This document shows positions 23,980 through 29,866 of a stretch of DNA of 29,866 nt, piece after piece (the first letter of the stretch is position 1; the number at the start of each line of letters is the position of its first letter). The notes beneath the pieces were generated by a model. That model did not search any database. It worked only from the letters and a program-made list of their open reading frames with translations, and had not been told where the DNA came from. Source of the stretch: an uncultured Bacilli bacterium (GTDB taxonomy: Bacteria; Bacillota_I; Bacilli_A; RF39; UBA660); the NCBI GenBank assembly GCA_934086935.1, contig CAKOIQ010000012.1, forward strand, positions 1-29,866, written 5' to 3'. The position numbers were made by a program, and so were the translations under genes.

Positions 23980-25425
23980 ATGGATTATTTATTAAATTTA
24001 ATTGATAATACTACATCACATTATAATGATAAAGACAATGAGTTTATGCAAACTGATGTTGATTTAACTAATATTAAAAATATTATAAATATAGCTGAAA
24101 CTAATCCTTTATATAAGTATGAATTTATAACTTTATTAGATGATGATTTTATTTCTTTAATGGTTGATCAAGTTCAGGAAGAAAGTAAAAGAAAGACATT
24201 TTTAGCATCTTTGCTATATTTAAAAAAATTAATGCAAGTAAATAAAGATTTAGAAGAAAAAATACTTTTGAACGAAAATCAACAACAAGAAATTCATAAG
24301 TTATTAGAAATAATGAAGCATTACGTTAATGAAAGAGATTATGCTAACTCTGAACAAAGAAGTATAAATAATATTTATAGAAACAATGTGATTGACTTAA
24401 AACGTAAGATTGAACAAAAAGAAATATTAAATAAAACTGATTATGAATCTATTGGATATTTACTTTCTAAAGAGCCTGATGAAAAATATAGTGAAATTTT
24501 AAGCGTTGTTAATAGATATAATCTTGTTCTTTTACAAGGAAATAAAGATGAAACGGAAAATAATTCAGATGCATTAGCGGTTAATGAAATAGAAAGAGAA
24601 GAAACAGATATTAACCGTAATGATAAAATATTGCGTGATTATAAAATTAATGTTTCTAATTTTAGAAAAAAATATCCAGCATTTTTCGTTGAAAGTTTTC
24701 AGTTAAATAATTGTAAAATACAACTATTAAAGGATAATAAAATAGATATTAATGATGTATTTAATTATGCACCCAAATTATTATTGTGTCCATTTTATTT
24801 ATTGGAAAAAAATATGACTATTATGAAGTCTTATGGATTTGATTTGTCATGTGAGGAAGATAAATCAAATTATATAGTGTTAGGGACAGGCAATCTAGAT
24901 TTGGCTTTGGATTATTTTATAGAACTTGGATATAACGATTTTATTCACAAAGATATTAATAATTGTTTAAAAAATTTAAGAGCTTTAATCATTAAACGCA
25001 TATATTATGCTTATAAAAATAATATAAATATTTGGAGAATAGACGGAACTAATTTTGAAATGTTAAATAACCGTCAAAAGAACGATAAATATGATAAGTT
25101 AATTAGAGAAAAGGCATCTGCACTTGATGAAGAGACTATTGATGTATTAATTACTAAATATCCTATATTAGAAGGATTGGATGCGGGGCATCGTGCTTAT
25201 ATATTTAAGGATAGTTATAATGCTGCAATAAAAAGAAAAACTGAACTTATTTTTGGAAACAAAATTATATCAAGAATTAAAACGTATAGTTTGTTTAAAA
25301 TTTTAGTTGATAATAATGTTAATGTTCAAGAGGCTTTATTATATGCGCTTTCATACAATACTATCTTAGATCAAAGTGAATATGACAATCTAAAATCGGT
25401 TGTTTATTTTAGGGAGGCTAGATAA
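23980..25425 (+). CDS. Uncharacterised protein with mTERF-like helical repeats, 481 aa
   Basis: Soluble helical protein. Residues about 228-290 hold two tandem units of about 33 residues: FRKKYPAFFVESFQLNN... then VFNYAPKLLLCPFYLLEKN.... Each runs helix, Pro, hydrophobic helix, Leu-x-x-Asn, then a helix ending LLKDNKID or IMKSYGFD. This follows the mTERF repeat pattern (PxLLxxxxxxLxxxhxxLkxxGh), a superhelical nucleic-acid-binding fold described mainly in organelles. The N-terminal 200 residues are helical and charged. A further unit may lie near KYPILEGLDAGHRAYIF. AAAGG is seven bases before the ATG. Its stop overlaps the next ATG (TAATG). The repeat is seen directly; its relation to mTERF and any function are inference. 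Confidence 0.6.
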   Translation: MDYLLNLIDNTTSHYNDKDNEFMQTDVDLTNIKNIINIAETNPLYKYEFITLLDDDFISLMVDQVQEESKRKTFLASLLYLKKLMQVNKDLEEKILLNENQQQEIHKLLEIMKHYVNERDYANSEQRSINNIYRNNVIDLKRKIEQKEILNKTDYESIGYLLSKEPDEKYSEILSVVNRYNLVLLQGNKDETENNSDALAVNEIEREETDINRNDKILRDYKINVSNFRKKYPAFFVESFQLNNCKIQLLKDNKIDINDVFNYAPKLLLCPFYLLEKNMTIMKSYGFDLSCEEDKSNYIVLGTGNLDLALDYFIELGYNDFIHKDINNCLKNLRALIIKRIYYAYKNNINIWRIDGTNFEMLNNRQKNDKYDKLIREKASALDEETIDVLITKYPILEGLDAGHRAYIFKDSYNAAIKRKTELIFGNKIISRIKTYSLFKILVDNNVNVQEALLYALSYNTILDQSEYDNLKSVVYFREAR

Positions 25426-25715
25426 TGGACTATTTAAAAGAATATGTTGCTCCTAGCGTTTATGATGAGTTAATAAATATTCTTAGTTTAGATATTCAAA
25501 GTGCTTTATTTAGAGAAAAAGAAAATGTAGTAAAGGTAATTAATTATCTTAAAAGTATTAAAGTACAATCTTTTGATGATTTATTTAAAATGAGAATAGA
25601 TTTGTTGTTTGAAAATGTTGATTCATTAAAAAATAAAATTAGTAAATTAGATGTTTCTTTCATAAGTTTTATTATACAAAATGATGTTGGAAATTTAATA
25701 AATTTTGGTATATAA
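25425..25715 (+). CDS. Small protein with a related helical repeat, 96 aa
   Basis: Third gene of the unknown operon, coupled to the second by TAATG, with AGGGAGG ahead. It starts MDYL like its neighbour. Residues about 36-79 (VKVINYLKSIKVQSFDDLFK, then MRIDLLFENVDSLKNKISKL) read like one unit of the repeat in the 481-aa protein: ILK-x-x-K(I/V), a short gap, D(V/L)F, LL, then a Leu-containing helix. It could be a stand-alone repeat module or a broken-off end of the larger gene. The hydrophobic SFISFIIQNDVGNLI end is probably buried rather than membrane-spanning. No known family. Confidence 0.5.
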   Translation: MDYLKEYVAPSVYDELINILSLDIQSALFREKENVVKVINYLKSIKVQSFDDLFKMRIDLLFENVDSLKNKISKLDVSFISFIIQNDVGNLINFGI

Positions 25716-25743
25716 TTTAAAATTTTACATAAAATAAAAATAA

Positions 25744-25785
25744 TTAGCACTTATGCTTGACAAATGCTAATTAAAGTAGTATAAC
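25744..25785 (+). promoter_or_regulatory. CIRCE operator and promoter of hsp20
   Basis: TTAGCACTT-N9-AAATGCTAA (25744-25770), CIRCE with one mismatch between the arms. TTGACA (25757-25762), a 17-base spacer and TATAAC (25780-25785) form the promoter. A better TATAAT at 25786 is 23 bases from the -35 and is probably not used. The geometry is the same as at htpG. Confidence 0.85.
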
Positions 25786-25813
25786 TATAATTGTGAAAGG
25801 AAGTGTGAGGATT

Positions 25814-26212
25814 ATGAATATAATCCCAAAAAGTTTTTTATTTGATGATGATTTCGACAATTTCTTCTTACCAGCAGTAAAAAGAAATAATGAAATGAAG
25901 TGTGATATTTATGAAAAGGATAATAAATATCATATTGAGATGGATGTACCTGGTTATGATAAAAAAGATATTAACATCGAAGTAAAAGATGGATGCCTTA
26001 CTGTAAGTGCTTCAAAAGAGCAAGAAGAAAAAGATGAAAAGAAGAACTATATTAGAAGAGAAAGAGTTTATGGATCATTTAGTAGATCATTTGCTTTAGG
26101 TGATGTTGATATTGAAAAAATTGATGCTAAATTTGATAAAGGTTTACTAACCATTACTATTCCTAAACAAGAAGTTGTCGAAACTAAGAAAAAAATTGAA
26201 ATTAAAGGATAA
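25814..26212 (+). CDS. Small heat-shock protein, Hsp20/alpha-crystallin family
   Basis: ATP-independent holdase chaperone of 132 residues, slightly short for the family. The alpha-crystallin domain runs from about residue 28 to the end: MKCDIYEKDNKYHIEMDVPG, KKDINIEVKDGCLTVSAS, IRRERVYGSFSRSF, and the typical GLLTITIPK strand. A short N-terminal arm (FLFDDDFDNFFLP) supplies oligomer contacts. A clear C-terminal I-x-I tail is weak (KIEIKG). The start is the ATG at 25814; in-frame GTG codons at 25793 and 25805 are upstream of or inside the binding site. CIRCE upstream implies HrcA control together with htpG. Monocistronic, with its own terminator. Confidence 0.93.
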   Translation: MNIIPKSFLFDDDFDNFFLPAVKRNNEMKCDIYEKDNKYHIEMDVPGYDKKDINIEVKDGCLTVSASKEQEEKDEKKNYIRRERVYGSFSRSFALGDVDIEKIDAKFDKGLLTITIPKQEVVETKKKIEIKG

Positions 26213-26240
26213 GACTAATGACTATTCATTAGTCTTTTTT
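26213..26240 (+). terminator. Terminator of hsp20
   Basis: Perfect 9-bp stem GACTAATGA/TCATTAGTC, loop CTAT, run of six T, starting directly after the stop codon. Confidence 0.9.
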
Positions 26241-26241
26241 G

Positions 26242-26270
26242 TTGAACTTAATGATTAGTTGTGTTAAAAT
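26242..26270 (+). promoter_or_regulatory. Promoter of tRNA-Glu
   Basis: TTGAAC (26242-26247), a 17-base spacer, TAAAAT (26265-26270), one base after the hsp20 terminator. Confidence 0.65.
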
Positions 26271-26289
26271 TACAATTGTTAAATTGATT

Positions 26290-26365
26290 GGCCCATTGGT
26301 GAAATGGTTAACACATAACCCTCTCAAGGTTACATTCATGAGTTCGAACCTCATATGGGTCACCA
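26290..26365 (+). tRNA. tRNA-Glu, anticodon CTC
   Basis: A complete 76-base cloverleaf with encoded CCA. Acceptor stem GGCCCAT/ATGGGTC, D-arm GTG...CAC with a GG in the loop, anticodon stem TAACC/GGTTA with loop CTCTCAA (anticodon CTC), variable loop CATTC, T-arm ATGAG-TTCGAAC-CTCAT, discriminator A. Overall it resembles Bacillus tRNA-Glu (GGCCCxTTGGT start), but the anticodon is CTC, reading only GAG, instead of the usual TTC. The glutamyl-tRNA synthetase gene lies about 1 kb downstream. Confidence 0.95.
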
Positions 26366-26377
26366 TTTAGTATTTAT

Positions 26378-26400
26378 ATCCCTTTATTGAAGGGATTTTT
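26378..26400 (+). terminator. Terminator of tRNA-Glu
   Basis: 7-bp stem ATCCCTT/AAGGGAT with loop TATTG and TTTT. Confidence 0.75.
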
Positions 26401-26417
26401 ATATGATTATTCATATC

Positions 26418-26446
26418 TTGAAAATAAAGATTAAGTATAATATAAT
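26418..26446 (+). promoter_or_regulatory. Promoter of the 26489 gene and gltX
   Basis: TTGAAA (26418-26423), a 17-base spacer, TATAAT (26441-26446). Confidence 0.65.
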
Positions 26447-26488
26447 TAATTTAATTGATTGGTTATTTTATTTAGACAAGAGGATAAA

Positions 26489-27346
26489 ATGGAAAATATT
26501 AGAATGTTATTATTAAAAATATCAGATAGATTGTTTAAAACTTATTCTTTATTTGGAGAAGTGAAAACAGATGAAAATGATTATGTCGAAAAAATTAAAG
26601 TTGCTTCGAAAGAGGGATTGTATCGTATAGCTGTTGATTTGCTTGATTATGCTTTAACTAATAATAAATTTCACTCTTGTAAAGAATATTTTAATGAATT
26701 ATATAATTTAACTGTTGAGCATCTTTCTAAATATGGTTATAGTAATACATATTTTGTAAATCTTATTATGTTATATTTTAAACAAGTTAATTATCCGGTT
26801 TATCTAGATGGAATAATGGGATCTAAAGATAATAAATTATTTTCTAATAAACTTAGAGTGCTTGTGCCCGAAACGGTGGCTGAAAATATAACAGAGGAAA
26901 TGTATGGCAGAGGTGGATGTATTTATGAAAATGAAGACACTATACCTATGGTTGATGGAGAAAAACTTTTTTTTGATGATTTTGATGTATTAGTTTATTT
27001 TGGAAATGGATTCGAAATGGATTTATCCTTATATAGTAAAGATAGTGATAATAATTTAGTGACTAGAAAATATCATAAAGACGAAACGGGAAAGACAATA
27101 ATAAGTAATGTTATATGTGATGAAGTATTACAGTCTTTATGTTATACTTCTTTTGCAGGAACAAAAATGTTTATTGAAACACCAGAATTAGAATATGTCA
27201 GAGCCTGTGAAATTGGAACTAATTATGATTTCATTAGAATGATGCAATTGAAAGACAAAGTTAATAAAAAGAAGATTGTATTAATTAAGGATTATAGAGA
27301 TAAAATGTTTGAAAAAAAGGAGATAAATAAGAGTTATGGATTATAA
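26489..27346 (+). CDS. Uncharacterised protein, 285 aa, coupled to gltX
   Basis: Soluble protein without signal peptide. The N-terminal half is helical (MENIRMLLLKISDRLFKTYS, then VASKEGLYRIAVDLLDYAL and YFNELYNLTVEHLSKYGY). The C-terminal half is more mixed, with VYFGNGFEMDLSLYS and LEYVRACEIGTNYDFIRMM. Three cysteines (GGCIYE, VICDEV, SLCYTS) lie in the middle. No family or catalytic motif recognised. The ATG at 26489 has GAGG five bases before it; an in-frame TTG at 26459 lacks a site. The last 11 bases overlap gltX, so the two are translated together and the protein may bear on tRNA charging or on glutamate supply, which is inference from position only. Confidence 0.65.
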   Translation: MENIRMLLLKISDRLFKTYSLFGEVKTDENDYVEKIKVASKEGLYRIAVDLLDYALTNNKFHSCKEYFNELYNLTVEHLSKYGYSNTYFVNLIMLYFKQVNYPVYLDGIMGSKDNKLFSNKLRVLVPETVAENITEEMYGRGGCIYENEDTIPMVDGEKLFFDDFDVLVYFGNGFEMDLSLYSKDSDNNLVTRKYHKDETGKTIISNVICDEVLQSLCYTSFAGTKMFIETPELEYVRACEIGTNYDFIRMMQLKDKVNKKKIVLIKDYRDKMFEKKEINKSYGL

Positions 27347-28970
27347 AAAATTAGCGGATTTATTATATCCGGAGGTTACTGAAACAATTGAGGATTTAGA
27401 AAAAAGATATCCTGAGAGAAATTTACAAGATGGTGCTGAAGTATGTAGATTTGCTCCTTCACCAACAGGAAGAATGCATATGGGAAATCTATTTGCATCT
27501 TTTATTCCTGAAGTTATTGCCCATCAAACAAATGGAATATTTATTTTAAGAATTGAAGATACAGATGAAAAAAGAGCAATTGAAAATGGAGTTCAATTAA
27601 TATTAGATGATTTAAAGGCTTACCATTATATAGTAAATGAAGATCCTATTCAAGGTGGAGCTTATGGCCCTTATATTCAAACTCAAAGAGCAGATATTTA
27701 TCATATTGTTGCTAAGTATTTAGTTTCAATTGGAAGAGCTTATCCTTGTTTTTGTTCGGAAGAAGATTTAGTCTCTATGAGAGAAAAACAAGAGCATAGA
27801 AAAGATAGAATTGGTTATTATGGTAGTTATGCTAAATGTCGTAATTTATCTTATGAAGAAGTCAAAGCACATATAGATAACGGAGATAAATGGGTTTTAA
27901 GATTAAAATCCATGGGAGACTTTAATAAAAAGTTTGTATTTAAAGATTTAGTTAAAGGAACAATAGATTTACCAGAAAATGATATGGATCAAGTTATTGT
28001 TAAATCTGATGGTATTCCTCCATATGCGTTTGCACATGTTTGCGATGATCATTTTATGAGAGTAACTACTGTTACAAGAGATGATTCTTATATTTCTTCG
28101 GTTCCTTATCATTTAGAATTGTGGAATGCTTGTGGATTTAAAATTCCTAAGTTTGCTCATTTATTACCTTTAAATAAAAAAGATGGAGATACAATTAGAA
28201 AGATTAGCAAGAGAAAAGATCCAGAAGCAGCAGTGGCATTTTATCATGAAAGAGGAATTCCCGTTGAAGCAATCAAACTATATTTTGCAACTGTAATGAA
28301 CTCAAATTTTGAAGGTTGGTTTTTACAAAATCAAGATAAGACATTTAGAGATTTTACTTTTGCATTCAATAAAATGAGTACAAGTGGATCGTTATTTGAT
28401 TTAGAAAAATTAATTAATATTTCTAAAAATTATTTAAGTAAATTAAAAGCAAGTGAAGTATTTGATGGTTTAGATGAATGGTCAAAAGAATTTGATCCAG
28501 AATTTAACGATTTAATTAATCAATATAAAGAATATACAATCAATGTTTTAAATATTGAAAGAGAACAAAAAAAGCCAAGAAAAGATTTTGCTGCTTACAA
28601 TGAAATAAAGGGTCAAATATGGTATATGTTTGATGAATTATTTACAAATGTTAATTATGAATTTGGAGAAAATGATTTAATTTCTGTTAAAGAAATCGTT
28701 AGTACTTATAAAAATATTTTTGATATAAATGATGATAAAGAAACGTGGTTTAATAAAATTAAAGATTTATCTGAAAGATTAGGATATGCTTCTGAAATGA
28801 AATCATATCGAGAAAATCCTGATAATTATAAAGGTAGTGTTGCTGATGTATCTAATATAATTAGAGTAGCGTTAACTACAAAAACAACTACACCAGATTT
28901 ATATGAAATTATGAAACTTTTAGGTAAAGAAAGAATAATAAGTCGTTTTGAAAATATAGCAAATATGTAG
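27336..28970 (+). CDS. gltX: Glutamyl-tRNA synthetase
   Basis: Class I aminoacyl-tRNA synthetase that charges tRNA-Glu (and, in most Bacillota, tRNA-Gln before amidation). 544 residues. An N-terminal extension of about 35 residues precedes the catalytic core. The HIGH motif is PSPTGRMHMGN (41-51) and the KMSKS-type motif is KISKRKDP (from 289). Zinc-type cysteines are seen in YPCFCSEED and SYAKC. ILRIEDTDEKR is the typical GluRS glutamate-site motif. The extension and length (usual 460-500) match a longer variant found in some Bacillota. The ATG overlaps the previous gene; its own binding site is poor (GGAG 13-14 bases away), consistent with coupling. Confidence 0.92.
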   Translation: MDYKKLADLLYPEVTETIEDLEKRYPERNLQDGAEVCRFAPSPTGRMHMGNLFASFIPEVIAHQTNGIFILRIEDTDEKRAIENGVQLILDDLKAYHYIVNEDPIQGGAYGPYIQTQRADIYHIVAKYLVSIGRAYPCFCSEEDLVSMREKQEHRKDRIGYYGSYAKCRNLSYEEVKAHIDNGDKWVLRLKSMGDFNKKFVFKDLVKGTIDLPENDMDQVIVKSDGIPPYAFAHVCDDHFMRVTTVTRDDSYISSVPYHLELWNACGFKIPKFAHLLPLNKKDGDTIRKISKRKDPEAAVAFYHERGIPVEAIKLYFATVMNSNFEGWFLQNQDKTFRDFTFAFNKMSTSGSLFDLEKLINISKNYLSKLKASEVFDGLDEWSKEFDPEFNDLINQYKEYTINVLNIEREQKKPRKDFAAYNEIKGQIWYMFDELFTNVNYEFGENDLISVKEIVSTYKNIFDINDDKETWFNKIKDLSERLGYASEMKSYRENPDNYKGSVADVSNIIRVALTTKTTTPDLYEIMKLLGKERIISRFENIANM

Positions 28971-28986
28971 TGTATTTGCTTTTTTT
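28959..28986 (+). terminator. Terminator of gltX
   Basis: 7-bp stem GCAAATA/TATTTGC, 7-base loop holding the stop codon TAG (28968-28970), then seven T. Confidence 0.8.
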
Positions 28987-29003
28987 GTCCAATATGTTAT
29001 AAT
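28975..29003 (+). promoter_or_regulatory. Extended -10 promoter of the sigma factor gene
   Basis: TGTTATAAT (TATAAT at 28998-29003) with TTTGCT 17 bases upstream (28975-28980), which lies in the gltX terminator arm. The transcript would begin at a CACTTAAGTG palindrome (29010-29019). Confidence 0.6.
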
Positions 29004-29032
29004 AACTGGCACTTAAGTGGGGAAAATAGAAT

Positions 29033-29671
29033 ATGAAAAAAAAATTGTCTGAAAAAGAGAATAAAGAATTATTTCTTGCTCTTAAAAATGGTGATAAAAC
29101 TGTTAGAAATATTATAATAGAAGGAAATATTTCTTTGGTTTTTTATACTTTATCTAAATATTTTAAAAATTTAAGCGTTGATGATTATGTAGATATAGGA
29201 TTAATTGGTTTAATTAAATCAGTAGATAGTTATGATGTAAATAATGGTTTTAGATTTTCAACTTTTTCTGTCAGATGTATTAGAAATGAAATACTAATGG
29301 AATTAAGAAAAACTAATAAAACTTTTAATGATGTTAGCTTGTATGACAATGTAGCAAATATTAATGATTCGGATGAATTTGAATATGCTGATTTTATTCC
29401 TGATTCTATGGATTTTATAGATCAACTTGTTAATTCTATTTCTTATTCGGATTTTATTAATGAACTATTTAATTTACTTACTAAAGAAGAAAAAGAAATG
29501 TTAAAATTGTTTTTTGGATTTTATGATCGAAGATATACGCAAAAAGAAATTGCTGTTATTTATGGAGTGTCAAAGAATTATATTTGTTGTAAAATCGCTA
29601 AAATTTGTTTTAAGTTAAGAAAAGTGATATCAAATAAATATCCAGAAATTAAAAGTGATTTTGAAATATAA
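29033..29671 (+). CDS. Sigma-70 family sigma factor, sporulation (SigE/F/G/K) type
   Basis: RNA polymerase specificity factor, 212 residues, with regions 2 and 4 but no region 1. Region 2: LVFYTLSKYF, DDYVDIGLIGLIKSVDSYD, then FRFSTFSVRCIRNEILMELR, the -10 recognition helix. Region 4 is a helix-turn-helix, YTQKEIAVIYGVSKNYICCK, for the -35. The pattern is closest to the sporulation/SigB-SigF group rather than ECF factors, which lack such a DxxxIGxxGLxxxxxxYD core. Region 3 between is short. The usual region 4 end (SRIExxALxKLR) reads CCKIAKICFKLRK, so DNA contacts may differ. GGGGA precedes the ATG. No sporulation genes are nearby. Confidence 0.8.
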   Translation: MKKKLSEKENKELFLALKNGDKTVRNIIIEGNISLVFYTLSKYFKNLSVDDYVDIGLIGLIKSVDSYDVNNGFRFSTFSVRCIRNEILMELRKTNKTFNDVSLYDNVANINDSDEFEYADFIPDSMDFIDQLVNSISYSDFINELFNLLTKEEKEMLKLFFGFYDRRYTQKEIAVIYGVSKNYICCKIAKICFKLRKVISNKYPEIKSDFEI

Positions 29672-29680
29672 GTCATTTTT
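29651..29680 (+). terminator. Weak terminator of the sigma factor gene
   Basis: 8-bp AT-rich stem AAAAGTGA/TCATTTTT (one G-T pair), 14-base loop containing the stop TAA (29669-29671). The T-run is only the 3' arm itself. Confidence 0.35.
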
Positions 29681-29701
29681 GCTTTATTTGGGAGTTTTTT
29701 A

Positions 29702-29730
29702 TTGACTTTTAAGGAGGTTTCACATATAAT
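29702..29730 (+). promoter_or_regulatory. Promoter of rplM
   Basis: TTGACT (29702-29707), a 17-base spacer, TATAAT (29725-29730): near-consensus, as expected for a ribosomal protein operon. AGGAGG in the spacer (29712-29717) lies upstream of the transcript and is not a binding site. Confidence 0.8.
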
Positions 29731-29736
29731 TCATAT

Positions 29737-29812
29737 TGGTACATTTTTATTTGTTCAAATCTGAATGAAATGGGTAATCTGAAAGAGGCGAATAAAATGA
29801 AAGGATTTATTT
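29737..29812 (+). promoter_or_regulatory. Leader of rplM, probable L13 autoregulatory leader
   Basis: A 76-base leader between the predicted transcript start and the rplM ATG. L13 leaders, bound by L13 to repress translation or elongation, are known in Bacillota. Here I see the direct repeat AATCTGAA (29758-29765, 29776-29783). A short stem AATAAA/TTTATT (29791-29796, 29806-29811) would hold the AAAGGA ribosome binding site in its loop. The full consensus structure was not checked. Confidence 0.5.
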
Positions 29813-29866
29813 ATGAAAACATTTATGCAAACAAAAGAAACTGTTGATCGTAAGTGGTATGTAATT
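29813..29866 (+). CDS. rplM: Ribosomal protein L13, 5' end only
   Basis: First 18 codons (MKTFMQTKETVDRKWYVI) of 50S subunit protein L13; the rest is beyond the window. The start motif, with ExVxRKWYVx, is diagnostic of L13. AAGGA lies seven bases before the ATG. An out-of-frame ATG at 29797 lies upstream in the leader. rpsI (S9) would be expected next, but is not in view. Confidence 0.85.
   Translation, partial: MKTFMQTKETVDRKWYVI

Noticed and set aside
29712..29717. AGGAGG ahead of a possible small gene before rplM
   Set aside because: It lies in the promoter spacer, upstream of the transcript start, and no start codon follows at proper spacing.
1..29866. CRISPR arrays, insertion sequences, prophage or integrase genes
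   Set aside because: No repeat-spacer pattern, transposase motif or phage structural gene seen on either strand. The GH25 lysozyme has an anchor and Ig-like spacer rather than a phage context.

Overview
The window is very AT-rich bacterial DNA. It has dense, short-spaced genes, TTGACA/TATAAT-type promoters, AGGAGG-type ribosome binding sites and the standard code (UGA used as stop, UGG for Trp). The gene set (AddAB, HtpG and Hsp20 behind CIRCE operators, GH25 lysozyme, VanY-type carboxypeptidase, membrane-bound XRE regulators, TspO, DUF6512, an apparent L13 leader) points to a low-GC Bacillota. My inference is a small-genome gut-type member of Bacilli (RF39- or Erysipelotrichia-like). The genus cannot be told from sequence reading alone.

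Layout. 1-3426 (+): the 3' end of an acyl-CoA synthetase-like gene, an XRE regulator fused to a membrane sensor, TspO, and a small secreted protein. 3410-10221 (-): a compact UvrD/PcrA-like helicase with its own, apparently leaderless, promoter, then the addB-addA recombination helicase-nuclease operon. 10307-12632 (-): a GT2 plus GT-C glycosyltransferase pair. 12729-15397 (-): a tightly packed four-gene operon of a protease-fold protein without its catalytic residues, a P-loop kinase, a VanY-type carboxypeptidase and a small protein. 15441-16096: two small divergent genes. 16131-19969 (+): CIRCE-htpG, then a membrane-anchored GH25 lysozyme with a DUF6512 membrane protein.

20037-21344 (+): a ppGpp-hydrolase-like HD domain fused to a degenerate P-loop kinase domain. 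21355-22584 (-): a secreted, membrane-anchored thermonuclease followed by two small genes; the 59-aa membrane protein at 21618-21797 is easily missed. 22705-25715 (+): a three-gene operon of unrecognised proteins; the second and third carry a helical repeat of about 33 residues that resembles mTERF repeats. 25744-26212: CIRCE-hsp20. 26290-28970 (+): tRNA-Glu(CTC), an unknown gene, and glutamyl-tRNA synthetase overlapping it. 29033-29671: a sporulation-type sigma-70 factor. 29702-29866: promoter, leader and first 18 codons of rplM (L13).

Two genome-wide habits stand out. Intrinsic terminators repeatedly contain the stop codon of the gene they end, and the next promoter's -35 sometimes lies inside the terminator arm. 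Several apparent long reading frames begin inside the ribosome binding site, so start codons here have been moved to the ATG or GTG that the binding site supports.
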